Counted from the stretch's first letter, positions 37,025-46,878 are shown. The stretch is DNA of 64,000 nucleotides from UMGS1696 sp964621165 (GCA_964621165.1 CAZULC010000011.1:1-64000); one strand, 5' to 3'. Notes: a model not told the origin generated them from the sequence alone. Translations and numbers: made by a program.

Positions 37025-38823
37025 TCAGTTTTCTTCTATAGGATTACTGTTGTAGTATTTTGCCTGAGTGTTGAACAGCTCCGTGTAAATTCCGTTTTTC
37101 GCCAGCAGTGAAGCGTGGGTCCCTTCCTCCGCTATTTTTCCACCGGAGAGCAGGATTATCCTGTCGCAGAACCGGGTGGAGGCAAGGCGGTGGGAAATGA
37201 ACACGGACGTCTTGTTCTTGCAGAGGGAGTTGTACCTCTCGTACATGTCAGCCTCAGCCAGCGGGTCAAGGGCGGAGGTGGGCTCGTCAAGCACCATTAT
37301 AGGCGAGCCTTTGTACAGTGCGTGGGAGAGCATTAGCCTCTGCTGTTCGCCGCCTGAGAGAAGTATGCCGTCGTTGTACAGTTCCTTCGCGCAGTGGGTG
37401 TTCAGCCCGTCCGGAAGGGAGTTGATTTTCTCCTCCAGTCCTGCAAGCTGTATGCATTCGTTCATTTTGTCCCAGTCGGGGTTGGGGTCGTCCTGATAGA
37501 TGTTTTCCGCAAGGTCCGTGGGCAGAATGGAACTTGTCTGGAACACCGCCGTGAATTTTTTGTAATACTCGAGCCGGTTGAACTTCTTGATGTTCACACC
37601 GTTGAGCAGAACCTCGCCATACGTGGGGTCGTAGAAGCCGCATATCAGCTTTATAAGGGTGGTTTTGCCCATGCGTTCATTTCTCCCTCCTACCAAAGCT
37701 AACTTTTTCCCGGTGTGGATTGTCAGGTTGATGCCAGAGATGGTGTCGTGGTCGGCCTTGGAGTAGCGGTAGGAGATGTTTTTCAGCTCAATACTGTACT
37801 CCCCGTCGGGTAAATCCGGTATTGGCAGGGGATTTGGATCCTGTACGATTCCGCTGGGGTACTCGAGGAACTCACGCACGTCGCTCATGTCCATTGCCTG
37901 GGACCGCAGACGAGAAAATACGCCCAAGATACCGCTGACCCATCCCGCAAATCCTCCCACGGCTGAGAAGCAGAGCACAAATTCCGACGCGCTTATTCCT
38001 CCGCTGAGAGCCGAGCTGATGAGGAAGATGTACGCCACGCCGTTCTCGAGAAAGTGAGCGCCACGTCGATAAAGTCCCGCCAGAAGAATATCATTTCCCG
38101 CTTTTTTGTAAAATCCCGCAGGAGATTCATGTTTTTGTCGTAAAGCTCGTAAAGCCACGGTTTTATGTTGAACAGCCGTATGTCCTTGGCAAACTTGAAG
38201 TCCTGACCAGTGCTGTTGTGGTAGTCGATTTTGTTGTTATATTCATTTTGTTCGTCGCGGTGGCGGTAGTTCCAGTCGTTGAACTTGTTTCCCGCGATAA
38301 AATTCAACACGCAGGTTACAACGACTATGACGGCCAATATAGGATTGACGTTTGCGATAAGCGCAAGGCAGATGAGGAAGCCTAAAATATTCTTTATAAT
38401 TTCGCCGTAGGTTCGATAGATGTCCTCAGCCGCTGAATTGTTGTTGTCCATAGCGTGGCTTGAACGTCGGAACAGGTCAATGTAGTCGTCGTTTTCCGTG
38501 TTCGACACCGAGGTTGTCATATAACTTTCCATGTGCTTGGCTAAATAACGGGAACGAACGTCAACAAAGCGGAACATTGACGACCAGTTTAAGTAGTTCA
38601 GCAACGCACCGCATAAAGCTGTGCTCAAGGCGAATGCGGTTATGGTGAGAATCAGCGTGGACATGGGCTTTTCCTGCTCGATACAGGACAGCACCGACAG
38701 GGAGAGGTACAGTCCCGCCAGATTCTGCACCAGCTGAGCTGCCACTGTGACAAGTACAATGAAAATCACAGCCTTCTGCTTGTTCCACGCGATTTTCAGG
38801 GTCCACGGGATAATTTTCATCAT
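37025..38823 (-). pseudogene. Decayed ABC exporter (TM + ATPase), first of the pair
   Basis: Six-helix exporter domain from ATG 38823 (MMKIIPWTLKIAWNKQKA), with a frameshift near 38052 (RDFIDVALTF continues as FLENGVAYIFLISSA in another frame). The ATPase half runs to the stop at 37025. Walker A is damaged by a 6-nt insertion: LVGGRNERMGKTT instead of LVGRNGAGKTT. Signature LSGGEQQRLMLSHA and Walker B IMVLDEPTSALDP remain. It and the next gene are paralogues, probably once a heterodimeric exporter for a peptide or drug, controlled by the adjacent two-component genes (inference). Confidence 0.9.
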
Positions 38824-39054
38824 ACCGTATTTCGCTTTTCTCTTTTTCCTTTGACATTATATTTTACCTCCACTGCAAGTTAGCTCTGAATAAATTACCT
38901 TAGCTCAAAGCGTTCTTTGTTTTGTGTTTTTATAATATCACAAAAAATCCCCGGCGGCACATTTCGGGGACGAAACGTTCTCTGCTGGGGACGATTTGCA
39001 TTTTTTCTCTTTGATTTACGTTATTCTACCGCTGTAAACTACATTGATCCGGAT

Positions 39055-39731
39055 TCAATCCGAGTCAGGATGCTGCGGAAGAAGCGCCTCCGTGGTGAAT
39101 GCTCCGTCCTCGCTGTTTCGGTTGATATACCCGCCCAGCCGCTTGACCACCGAGTCCATGCGCACAAGCCCGAAGCCGTGATCTTCTCCCTTTGTGATGA
39201 GAGATCCCGTTCCTACCTTTTTCTGCTTCTTTCCCGCCGTAAAATTCGTGACGGACAGGTACATCTGGGACCCCCTCACGTCCATGTAGACTCGTATGAT
39301 ACGCTTGTCCTCGGGCAGGGAAAGGGTGGCTTCGTTTGCGTTGTCCAGCAGATTGCCGAGAATCACGCACAAATCCAGTTCCGGAGTGGACAGCAGGGTG
39401 GGAATAAAGGCTTACGCCGTGATTTTGATGGACTTTGACTTTGCTAGGGAGATTTTGCTGTTGAGAATGGCGTCGGTCATGCGGTTGCCGGTTTTGATTA
39501 CGGTGTCCACGGTGTTTAGGTCCACGTCAAGCATGCAAGGTATTTCTTCACGGCTTCCATGTCCCCAGCCGCGGCGTAGACCTTGAGAACGCCTATGTGG
39601 TTGCGGTAGTCGTGACGCCAGCCCCGCCGAATCTGCCTGTACATGTTTTCGACCTCGCTGTAGTGTGTGTCGAGAAGCTCCCGCTGGTAGGACGCAATGC
39701 GCTTGTCTATGATTTTTGAAAGAATGCTCAT
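39055..39731 (-). pseudogene. Decayed GHKL (AgrC-like) sensor histidine kinase
   Basis: N-terminal piece 39516-39731 carries the H-box WRHDYRNHIGVLK. A frameshift near 39528 then puts LDVDLNTVDTVIKTGNRM in a new frame. An in-frame TAA at 39412-39414 interrupts it before the N-box LCVILGNLLDNANEA, and the ATPase part ends in GFGLVRMDSVVKRLGG. No transmembrane sensor is visible upstream; the first frame starts close to the H-box. It sits between the response regulator and the exporters. Confidence 0.88.
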
Positions 39732-39740
39732 GACTTTTAC

Positions 39741-40480
39741 CTATAAAACCCTGATTATAACCTGATTCAGACCGTCGTAGGCTCCACGTGGAAGGAGAAT
39801 TGACTCACCTGAGGACAAGGAGACCTCGTTCTTCCGCAGCACCCGTCTGATGAAGCGCAGGTTGATGATGTACGACCGCCCGATCCGGTAGAAATACTCG
39901 TCAAGCTCATTGGATATGGCGGAAAGGGTGGACTTTATGGTGTAGTCCTCGTCTGCGTGGAGGGTGATGTAGTTGAGACGCACTTCGACATACCGTATAC
40001 TGTAGAGCGGGAGCCACACAATCTCGTCAGACTGGCGGAATGTTATACAGCGTTCGTTGATTTTCAGCTTGGCCGCGGTTTTGTCCAGTACCTCAAAAAC
40101 TTATCGCGGCGGGCTGGTTTGAGGAGGTAGTTCAAAGCTTCCGCCTCGTAACCTTCGGCTATGTAGTGTTGTACTCGGTGATGAAGATAATCTGACACAC
40201 ACGGTTGCGTCGGCGTATGGCTTATGCAAGCTCCACCCCGTTTATGCTTCCCATTTCCACGTCAAGAAGGTACATACGCGGCTCGTCGGCGGCTTCGTCG
40301 TTTTCCTCCTGAACCAGAATGAATTCCTCAGCGGAAGCGTAGGTTTTTATGGCGACTGTATTCCCGTTCGCCCCGGCTCATTCCACGGCAAATCCAGAGA
40401 CGAGCGCACGGTCGGCGGGACTGTCATCAATTATTGTAATGGCGATATTGTTTTCAATGGCATTGTCCGAAATTTCGTTA
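39741..40480 (-). pseudogene. Decayed LytTR (AgrA-like) response regulator
   Basis: The intact part (39741-40019) is a LytTR DNA-binding domain: RLNYITLHADEDYTIKSTLSA, then FYRIGRSYIINLRFIRRV. Upstream, a receiver domain is readable on the minus strand (IAITIIDDSPADRALV, then YLLDVEMGSINGVELA with the phosphorylated Asp). It is broken by TGA near 40380, TAA near 40222 and a frameshift near 40165; after the shift YIAEGYEAEALNYLLKPA reads on. The upstream limit is approximate. Orphaned, non-functional regulator of the exporter genes. Confidence 0.87.
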
Positions 40481-40548
40481 TATAGTTATATATGTATTTT
40501 AACCGTAAAATCTGCCGGTGTCATTCACATTCAAGTACGGCTTTAGAC

Positions 40549-40597
40549 AAAAAAAGTACGACTTCCCCATCTTCATGGATAAGCCGCACTTTTGTAT
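40549..40597 (-). terminator. Terminator of the fatty-acid synthesis operon
   Basis: On the minus strand AAAAGTGCGGCTTATCC pairs with GGGGAAGTCGTACTTTT (about 15 pairs including G-T) around ATGAAGAT, followed by T residues. It lies just past accA and the reverse complement also ends in T, so it may stop both strands. Confidence 0.82.
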
Positions 40598-40604
40598 TTG
40601 TCCT

Positions 40605-41390
40605 TTATATTCCAGAAAAGAAGCCGAACCGGCGGAAGCGGTTGTATCGGTGGTCCTTAAGCTCGGTGACGGAAAGCCGGGTCAGGTTGTACAGCTCTCG
40701 GAACAATAAAGCACCAAGTCTGTCGCACATTTCGTCAAAGTGGTCGAAGTCCTCGGGAATCACGTCGTCCGCCGCCTGATATTTCCGCATGTCCTCGGCG
40801 GTGATATGCAGGGCTTCAGCTGCGTCTGCCACACGGTTTGCGTCCTTCCAGAGAATACTTGCGCATCCCTCAGGACTGATGACGGAATAGACGGAGTTCT
40901 CGAGCATGTACACCCGGTCAGCTGCCGCCAGAGCAAGTGCGCCTCCGCTTCCGCCTTCCCCTATGACGATTGAGATAACCGGAACGTTCAGCCCCATCAT
41001 CTCGAGGATGTTTTCCGCTATAGCCTCGCCCTGACCCCGCTCCTCAGCCTCAGCACCGGCGTATGCTCCCTGAGTGTCCACGAAGCAAACGACAGGACGG
41101 TTGAACTTTTCCGCCTGCTTCATGAGCCGTAGAGCCTTTCTGTAGCCCTCGGGTTTGGGGGAACCGAAGTTTTTCTTCATTCTGTCGTTGAGGTCAGCGC
41201 CCCGGTCGATTGCGATATATGTTACCGGCATGTCGTTGAGAAAGCCGATTCCAGCCACAACTGCCGGGTCGTCGCCATAACGTCTGTCCCCGTGAAGCTC
41301 GATTCCGTTTTTGAAAATTTTGGAAACATAATCGGCTCCCGTAGGGCGGTGGCTTCCTCTTGCCGCTTTAAGTTTTTCGTATGCTGTCAT
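40605..41390 (-). CDS. accA: Acetyl-CoA carboxylase, carboxyltransferase subunit alpha
   Basis: 261 aa. Transfers CO2 from carboxybiotin to acetyl-CoA together with AccD. Family marks: HGDRRYGDDPAVVAGIG, FVDTQGAYAGAEAEERGQ and VIGEGGSGGALALAAADRV. Last gene of the operon, 16 bp after accD. Shorter than E. coli AccA (about 320 aa), as usual for this group. Confidence 0.95.
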   Translation of the reverse strand: MTAYEKLKAARGSHRPTGADYVSKIFKNGIELHGDRRYGDDPAVVAGIGFLNDMPVTYIAIDRGADLNDRMKKNFGSPKPEGYRKALRLMKQAEKFNRPVVCFVDTQGAYAGAEAEERGQGEAIAENILEMMGLNVPVISIVIGEGGSGGALALAAADRVYMLENSVYSVISPEGCASILWKDANRVADAAEALHITAEDMRKYQAADDVIPEDFDHFDEMCDRLGALLFRELYNLTRLSVTELKDHRYNRFRRFGFFSGI

Positions 41391-41406
41391 TTAAACCTTC
41401 CTCCTA

Positions 41407-42234
41407 TTATACAGATTTTTTGTGCATTCTCAGAAGGTTTGCGAGGGTGGACTTGAGCTTGTCCCGGGTCACAATGGCATCGACAAAGCCGTGTTCGAGT
41501 AAAAATTCCGCCGTCTGGAAGTTCTGAGGAAGCTCGGTTTTTGTGGTCTGCTCCACGACGCGCCGTCCCGCGAATCCGATCAGGGCTTTCGGCTCGGCTA
41601 AAATAACGTCTCCCTGCATTGCGAAGCTGGCTGTAACGCCTCCTGTTGTTGGGTCGGTGACTACGGTGATGTAGGGGATTGAGGCTTCACTGAGTCTGCT
41701 GACCGCGCCGCTGACCTTCGCCATCTGCATAAGGGAAATGATGCCCTCCTGCATTCTCGCACCGCCCGAGGCTGTGAATCCCACCACCGGCAGCTTTTCC
41801 TTCAGCGCTCTCTCAAAGATAAGCGTGATTTTCTCGCCCACAACCGACCCCATGCTCGCCATGATGAAGCGGGGGTCCATGACGAAGATTGCACAGTCCT
41901 CGCCGCCGATTTTGCCAGTTCCGCAGATTACGGCTTCCTTTTCCCCCGTGGCAGATGTAGCCTTTTGCAGCTTTTCCGCGTATCCCGGGAAGTGCATGAA
42001 GTCGCGGCTCTGGTAGTCGGGGTACAGCTCCTTGAAGGAACCGGCGTCGCATACCATATCAATTCTCGCTCTCGCGCTGATTCTGATGTACTTCCCGCAC
42101 TTGGGGCAGACGTAATACGACCGCTTGGCCTCGTCCTCGGGAATTTCGTTGCCGCAGGAGCATTTTATGACAACGGACGGCTTTGTGGTGATGACCGACT
42201 TTATAGCGTCTTTTATGCTGTTTACTATATCCAT
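41407..42234 (-). CDS. accD: Acetyl-CoA carboxylase, carboxyltransferase subunit beta
   Basis: 275 aa. The N-terminal zinc ribbon reads KCSCG then CPKCGK (first pair CxC instead of the usual CxxC). The core has FTASGGARMQEGIISLMQM and DPTTGGVTASFA, the crotonase-like oxyanion pieces. It partners with AccA. The cluster lacks the usual accB and accC, so the biotin carrier and carboxylase must be encoded elsewhere if the complex works. Confidence 0.95.
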   Translation of the reverse strand: MDIVNSIKDAIKSVITTKPSVVIKCSCGNEIPEDEAKRSYYVCPKCGKYIRISARARIDMVCDAGSFKELYPDYQSRDFMHFPGYAEKLQKATSATGEKEAVICGTGKIGGEDCAIFVMDPRFIMASMGSVVGEKITLIFERALKEKLPVVGFTASGGARMQEGIISLMQMAKVSGAVSRLSEASIPYITVVTDPTTGGVTASFAMQGDVILAEPKALIGFAGRRVVEQTTKTELPQNFQTAEFLLEHGFVDAIVTRDKLKSTLANLLRMHKKSV

Positions 42235-42275
42235 AAGTAGCCTACTTTGTATTTTAATTACTGTTTTACTGTCTC

Positions 42276-42719
42276 TTATTCCGGCTTGCTCTCGAGGGCT
42301 GACGCGGGGGTCAGGGCGAAGGAGAACTCAGCCTCCAGCGCGAGATTTCCGTTTACCTTTCCCACGCCTTTAGCAAAGCAGAACGCGCCCATTCTGCGGG
42401 TCAGGACAACCTCGGTCTCGAGAGTGTCGCCGGGACGGACGGGATGCTTCCACTTCACGTTCTTCATTCCGGAGAAAAGCGGGAGCATGTCGCTGCATTC
42501 AATCAGTACGCAGGCCGACTGAGCCATGATTTCGCACAGTATTACGCCGGGAACCACGGGATTGCCCGGAAAATGCCCCTGCAAAAACCATTCGTCCCCG
42601 CGGATGTACGTCTTGCCCACAGCAACACGATTTTCGTCGGTTTCCTTTTCCTCAACCTCGCCGATGAGCAGCATTGCGTCTCTGTGAGGGAGCCTTGATT
42701 TCAATTCTTCGTGAGTCAT
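42276..42719 (-). CDS. fabZ: 3-hydroxyacyl-ACP dehydratase
   Basis: 147 aa hot-dog fold. The catalytic His and Glu are visible in GHFPGNPVVPGVILCEIMAQ. N-terminal LPHRDAMLLIGEV is the family start. Removes water from 3-hydroxyacyl-ACP in each elongation cycle. It follows fabF after a 98-bp gap, exactly where accB would lie in relatives. Confidence 0.95.
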   Translation of the reverse strand: MTHEELKSRLPHRDAMLLIGEVEEKETDENRVAVGKTYIRGDEWFLQGHFPGNPVVPGVILCEIMAQSACVLIECSDMLPLFSGMKNVKWKHPVRPGDTLETEVVLTRRMGAFCFAKGVGKVNGNLALEAEFSFALTPASALESKPE

Positions 42720-42817
42720 AATTTATCCTGTTTATTTTATAATTATTTTTTCCACTTAAAAGTAATGCGAAGCCGCCTTATTCAGCTGCCCCGCAGTGTA
42801 CTTTTATAATTTCGTAA

Positions 42818-44047
42818 TTATTCGGACTTTGCGAAGGCCAGACAAACGTTGTGTCCGCCGAATCCGAGAGAGCCTGAGAGGGCGAGAGAAATGTCAGCCT
42901 TTACGGGGGTGTTCGGGGTGTAGTTCAAGTCGCATACCTCGTCCTTTTCCGTGAGGTTGATGGTCGGGGGAATCATGCCCTCGTTTAGCGCGTAGATTGA
43001 CGAAATTGCCTCAACCGCGCCGGCCGCACCAAGCATATGCCCCGTCATGGACTTGGTGGAACTTACGTGGAGCCTGTATGCGTCCTCGCCGAAAGCCAAC
43101 TTGAGAGCCGCGGTTTCCGTCGAGTCGTTGAGCTGGGTTCCCGTGCCGTGAGCGTTGTAGTAAATCTTCTCGGCCGGAAGCTCTACATTCTTTGGAACTG
43201 CCATGCGGATGGCTCTTGCAACCTGCTCGCCTGATGGGTCGGGAGCCGTGATATGGTGAGCGTCGCTTGTGGAGCCGTAGCCAACTATTTCGGCTATGAT
43301 GTTCGCACCGCGGTTCACGGCGTGTTCATATTCCTCAAGTACAAGGATTGCCGCGCCTTCACCCATGATGAATCCGGCACGTCTCTTGTCAAATGGCAGG
43401 GAAGCGGCGTCGGGGTCAGTGGATGCCGACAGGGCAGTGCAGTTTCCGAATCCGGCTACGGCAAGGGGCATGATGCAGGCTTCGCTTCCTCCGGCGATTA
43501 TGGCGTCTGCAAATCCTCCGGCTATGGTCCTGTATGCTTCGCCGATTGAGGTTCCGGACGTTGCGCAGGCTGTAACGTGAGCCATGCTGGGACCTTTTGC
43601 ACCGAAGCGGATCGCTATGTTGCCCGCGCCTATGTTGCTTATCATCTTGGGGATGAACATTGGCGGAACCTTGCGGGGTCCTCCGGCGATGAGAGCGGCA
43701 TGGTCGTGACAGAAGGTGTCGAAGCCTCCGATTCCCGAGCCAACGTAAACGCCGAGAGCCTCCGGGTCAACCTTGCCGATGATTCCGCTCATCTCAACGG
43801 CTTCGTCAGCGGCATAGAGCGCGTACTGGACGTATGGGTCAGTCTTGCGGACCGTCGTTTTGTCAAGCCGCGCTAGGGGGTCGAATCCCTTCAGCTCAGC
43901 CGCCAGAGTCCACTTGTAGTCGGTGGTGTCAAACTTTGTAATCCCGCCGATACCGTTCTTTCCGCTGAATATTGCGTCGTGGTATTCATTGATATTGTTT
44001 CCTATAGGAGTAACACATCCCATTCCGGTTACAACAACACGTTTCAT
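42818..44047 (-). CDS. fabF: 3-oxoacyl-ACP synthase II
   Basis: 409 aa. Catalytic triad Cys-His-His: VTACATSGTSIG near residue 163, AHGTGTQLND near 300 and KSMTGHMLGAAG near 335. Start MKRVVVTGMGCVTPIGN is canonical. Extends acyl-ACP with malonyl-ACP. Preceded by AAAGGACACC and the family B repeat that separates it from fabG. Confidence 0.96.
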   Translation of the reverse strand: MKRVVVTGMGCVTPIGNNINEYHDAIFSGKNGIGGITKFDTTDYKWTLAAELKGFDPLARLDKTTVRKTDPYVQYALYAADEAVEMSGIIGKVDPEALGVYVGSGIGGFDTFCHDHAALIAGGPRKVPPMFIPKMISNIGAGNIAIRFGAKGPSMAHVTACATSGTSIGEAYRTIAGGFADAIIAGGSEACIMPLAVAGFGNCTALSASTDPDAASLPFDKRRAGFIMGEGAAILVLEEYEHAVNRGANIIAEIVGYGSTSDAHHITAPDPSGEQVARAIRMAVPKNVELPAEKIYYNAHGTGTQLNDSTETAALKLAFGEDAYRLHVSSTKSMTGHMLGAAGAVEAISSIYALNEGMIPPTINLTEKDEVCDLNYTPNTPVKADISLALSGSLGFGGHNVCLAFAKSE

Positions 44048-44129
44048 TTATATGGTGTCCTTTACTTTTTCTGAGTTAAACTATTGCCAAAGCCAGCGGA
44101 AGAACTCCACTGTATAATTAAATCTGCAC

Positions 44130-44273
44130 GAGTTCTCGCTCCACGTCTTAAGCAAAATGTTGGAAGAATTCCGGTAGGCTGAAAGCCGATGAAAAATGGT
44201 GGGTCCCGTTTTTCAAGGAATTCTCTGGCACGAAATCAGCTGAATAAAATGAAGTATTTCTAACCATTTCGTG
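44130..44273 (-). repeat. Repeat family B, copy B3, between fabG and fabF
   Basis: Minus strand, starting on the base after the fabG TAG. Stem 1 is GCACGAAAT...ATTTCGTGC, a different sequence from B1 and B2 but still fully paired. Stem 2 AGAATTCC...GGAATTCT encloses TGAAAAA/TTTTTCA and the hairpin GGCT-TTC-AGCC. A 3' block CTTAAGACGTGGAGCGAG is shared with B2. It sits inside the fatty-acid operon (gap 226 bp). Confidence 0.88.
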
Positions 44274-45014
44274 CTACATCGCCATGCCGCCGTCGATTCT
44301 GATTACTTCTCCGGTGATGTACCCCGCCATATCCGAAGCCAAGAACGTCACGAGAGCCGCTACTTCTTCGGGCTTGCCCATGCGTCTCAGGGGGATTGCG
44401 TCGGTGACTTCCTTGCGGTCGGCAAATTCCTTCGTCATGTCAGTGGCAATGAATCCGGGGGCTATGGCGTTGCAGGTGATTCCACGGCTTCCAAGCTCCT
44501 TCGCAAGGGATTTTGTCAGTCCGATGATTCCGGCTTTGGACGCGGCGTAGTTCGTCTGTCCGGCGTTGCCCATGATTCCGGCAATGGAGCTGATGTTTAT
44601 GATTCTGCCGCTCTTCTGCTTTAAAAATGTCTGGCAGAGCTGGCGTGTCACGTTGTATACTCCCACGAGGTTTACGTTGATGACGTCGGTGAAGTCGTTG
44701 TCACGCATCGTCAGCATAAGTTTGTCACGGGTGATTCCGGCGTTGTTCACGAGAATGTCAACCCGTCCGAACTCGGCGAGAACCTTCTTCACGCAGTCCG
44801 TTACCTCGTCCATTTTGTCAACATGGCAGGGATACGCGGCGGCTTTTACACCGTATTCTTCGGCTTCACGGACAGCGGACTCCAAATCCTCGGGCTTTCC
44901 CGCACAGAGAATTGCCACGTTCGCGCCCTCTGACGCAAATTTCAGGGCTATAGCCTTGCCGATTCCTCTTGAGCCGCCTGTAACAACGGCTACTTTATCT
45001 TTTAATGTGTTCAT
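44274..45014 (-). CDS. fabG: 3-oxoacyl-ACP reductase
   Basis: 246 aa SDR. NADPH motif TGGSRGIGKA near residues 12-21, LVNNAGITRD, catalytic ISSIAG and NYAASKAG. Reduces the keto group during elongation. Start overlaps the fabD stop by four bases (ATGA), so translation is probably coupled. Confidence 0.97.
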   Translation of the reverse strand: MNTLKDKVAVVTGGSRGIGKAIALKFASEGANVAILCAGKPEDLESAVREAEEYGVKAAAYPCHVDKMDEVTDCVKKVLAEFGRVDILVNNAGITRDKLMLTMRDNDFTDVINVNLVGVYNVTRQLCQTFLKQKSGRIINISSIAGIMGNAGQTNYAASKAGIIGLTKSLAKELGSRGITCNAIAPGFIATDMTKEFADRKEVTDAIPLRRMGKPEEVAALVTFLASDMAGYITGEVIRIDGGMAM

Positions 45015-45940
45015 TGTTGATTGTCTTCCTTTGCTAATGAAGAGGCTGATATTATTTCCTCCGGGGACTCCGCATGGGCTGTCTTTACGTCAAGTCCAGC
45101 GAGGGTCTTTTGGACAAACTTGGATAAAGTCTGACCCGGTCCTACCTCGATGAATAACCTCACTCCGGCTTCGTACATGGCGCGGACGGTCTTCTCCCAG
45201 AGAACGGGATGGTTTATCTGCTCGCACATGGTTTTTGCTACTCCTTCATAAGGAGCGGCGGTTTTGTTTGCGTATACCGGTATCTTCGGCTCCTTTATGT
45301 TGTAGCAGGAGAGATAGTCCCCGAACTGCTCGGAGGCTTTGTTCATGTATGGCGAATGGAAAGCACCGCTTACCGCCAAGGGAATCACACGTCCCCCCGC
45401 GGCTGTGAACTCGGCTTTGGACTGAGCTATGGCGTCGGCGGTTCCCGATACCGTAATCTGACCGGGACAGTTGTAGTTCACCGGGTACAGGTTGGGCTGA
45501 GCCGCGCAGATCTTCTCAACTTCCTCGGGGGACAGCTTGAGAACTGCCGCCATCGCCGTATCAATTCCGGCGGAAGACTTGCCCATAAGCTCCCCTCTCT
45601 TGCAGACTATGCGGAAGCCTTCTTCGTAATCGAAAGCTCCGGCGAGGGCAAGGGCGGGAATCTCACCGAGAGAAAATCCGGCTGTGCATGCGGGGACAAC
45701 TCCCATTTTTTCAAGCATCAGAGCCGCTGACAGCTCGGCAAGATAAAGCGCGGGCTGGGTGTTTTCCGTGAGCTTCAATTCGTCCGCTGTTCCTTGGAAT
45801 GACAGAGCGGTGATTCCCGGCTTGTACTTCTCGGCGGAAGCGTAGAGGTCGCGGACTTCCTTGTATTCGTCGTAGAGCTTTTTGCCCATGCCGGAGTACT
45901 GCGCGCCCTGACCGGGGAAAATTATTGCTGTTTTAACCAT
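45011..45940 (-). CDS. fabD: Malonyl-CoA:ACP transacylase
   Basis: 309 aa from ATG 45940 (MVKTAIIFPGQGAQ), chosen because GGAGGAGC lies just before it; the open frame to 45970 runs into fabK. Catalytic Ser in GFSLGEIPALA (GxSxG) and His in SGAFHSPYM. Loads malonate onto ACP. Start overlaps the fabK end by 19 bp. Confidence 0.95.
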   Translation of the reverse strand: MVKTAIIFPGQGAQYSGMGKKLYDEYKEVRDLYASAEKYKPGITALSFQGTADELKLTENTQPALYLAELSAALMLEKMGVVPACTAGFSLGEIPALALAGAFDYEEGFRIVCKRGELMGKSSAGIDTAMAAVLKLSPEEVEKICAAQPNLYPVNYNCPGQITVSGTADAIAQSKAEFTAAGGRVIPLAVSGAFHSPYMNKASEQFGDYLSCYNIKEPKIPVYANKTAAPYEGVAKTMCEQINHPVLWEKTVRAMYEAGVRLFIEVGPGQTLSKFVQKTLAGLDVKTAHAESPEEIISASSLAKEDNQQ

Positions 45941-46878
45941 TTTGCTCCTCCAATCAAAAGCGATTCGCACTCCTCGGCGGTCTTCTTCACAATGTCAGCG
46001 GCAGGCTCAATTTTGTCAAGCATACCGGAAATCTGTCCGGCCAAGAAGCAGCCTTCGTCACGGTTACCGTCAACCGCGGCTTTTCTCAGCGATCCTACGC
46101 CGAGGTTTGCGACGGACTCCGCTGTGGCTTCGGGGGAATACTCGTAGGCCGAGAAATTCCGGCTGAATTTGTTCTTGAGCTGACGGCATGTGTTTCCGCC
46201 GAACCGTCTGCCGGTGGTGATTGTGGCGGTGTCGTTCGCCTTGATGATCATCTGCTTGTAGTTTTCGTGTGCCTTGCACTCCTCGGCGAGAAGGAAGCGG
46301 GTTCCCATCTGGATTCCCTCGGCTCCAAGCATGAAAGCTGCCGCCATACCACGTCCGTCTCCGATTCCTCCTGCTGCGATAACGGGGATTTTCACGGCGT
46401 CCACGACCTGCGGAACAAAGGGAAGAGTGCACAGCTCGCCAATGTGGCCGCCGGACTCAGCTCCCTCGGCTATGATTGCCGCCGCACCGTTTGACTCGGC
46501 TCTTTTCGCGAACGCAACCGACGCAACAACAGGGATTACTACGATTTCCGCGTCGAGCCATTCCTTCATGTATTTTGCCGGATTGCCCGCACCCGTGGTG
46601 ATGACCTTCACGCCCTCTTCGGCTGCAATGCGAGCGGCTTCGTCGGCGTGGGGGCTTTGGAGCATTATGTTGAGTCCGAAAGGCTTGTCAGTCAGGGACT
46701 TCGCGAGGCGTATCTGTGAGCGGATGTAGTCGCCGTCGGCGTTCATTGCGGAGATGATTCCAAGTCCGCCGCCGTTTGATACAGCCGCCGCAAGAGTTCC
46801 CTCGGCAATCCACGCCATGCCCCCCTGAAAAATCGGGTACTCGATTCCAAGCAGGTCACAGATTCGGGACTTAAGCAT
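45922..46878 (-). CDS. fabK: FMN-dependent enoyl-ACP reductase II
   Basis: 318 aa TIM-barrel flavoprotein. Marks: GIEYPIFQGGMAWIAEGTLA at the start, VITTGAGNPAKYM, IIAEGAESGGHIGE and AAGGIGDGRGMAAAF for FMN binding. Performs the last reduction of the cycle. FabK rather than FabI implies resistance to triclosan (family knowledge). Overlaps acpP by 8 bp. Confidence 0.95.
   Translation of the reverse strand: MLKSRICDLLGIEYPIFQGGMAWIAEGTLAAAVSNGGGLGIISAMNADGDYIRSQIRLAKSLTDKPFGLNIMLQSPHADEAARIAAEEGVKVITTGAGNPAKYMKEWLDAEIVVIPVVASVAFAKRAESNGAAAIIAEGAESGGHIGELCTLPFVPQVVDAVKIPVIAAGGIGDGRGMAAAFMLGAEGIQMGTRFLLAEECKAHENYKQMIIKANDTATITTGRRFGGNTCRQLKNKFSRNFSAYEYSPEATAESVANLGVGSLRKAAVDGNRDEGCFLAGQISGMLDKIEPAADIVKKTAEECESLLIGGAKWLKQQ

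Noticed and set aside
45941..45970. Upstream start for fabD
   Set aside because: The family start MVKTAIIFPGQG follows a perfect GGAGGAGC site at 45940.
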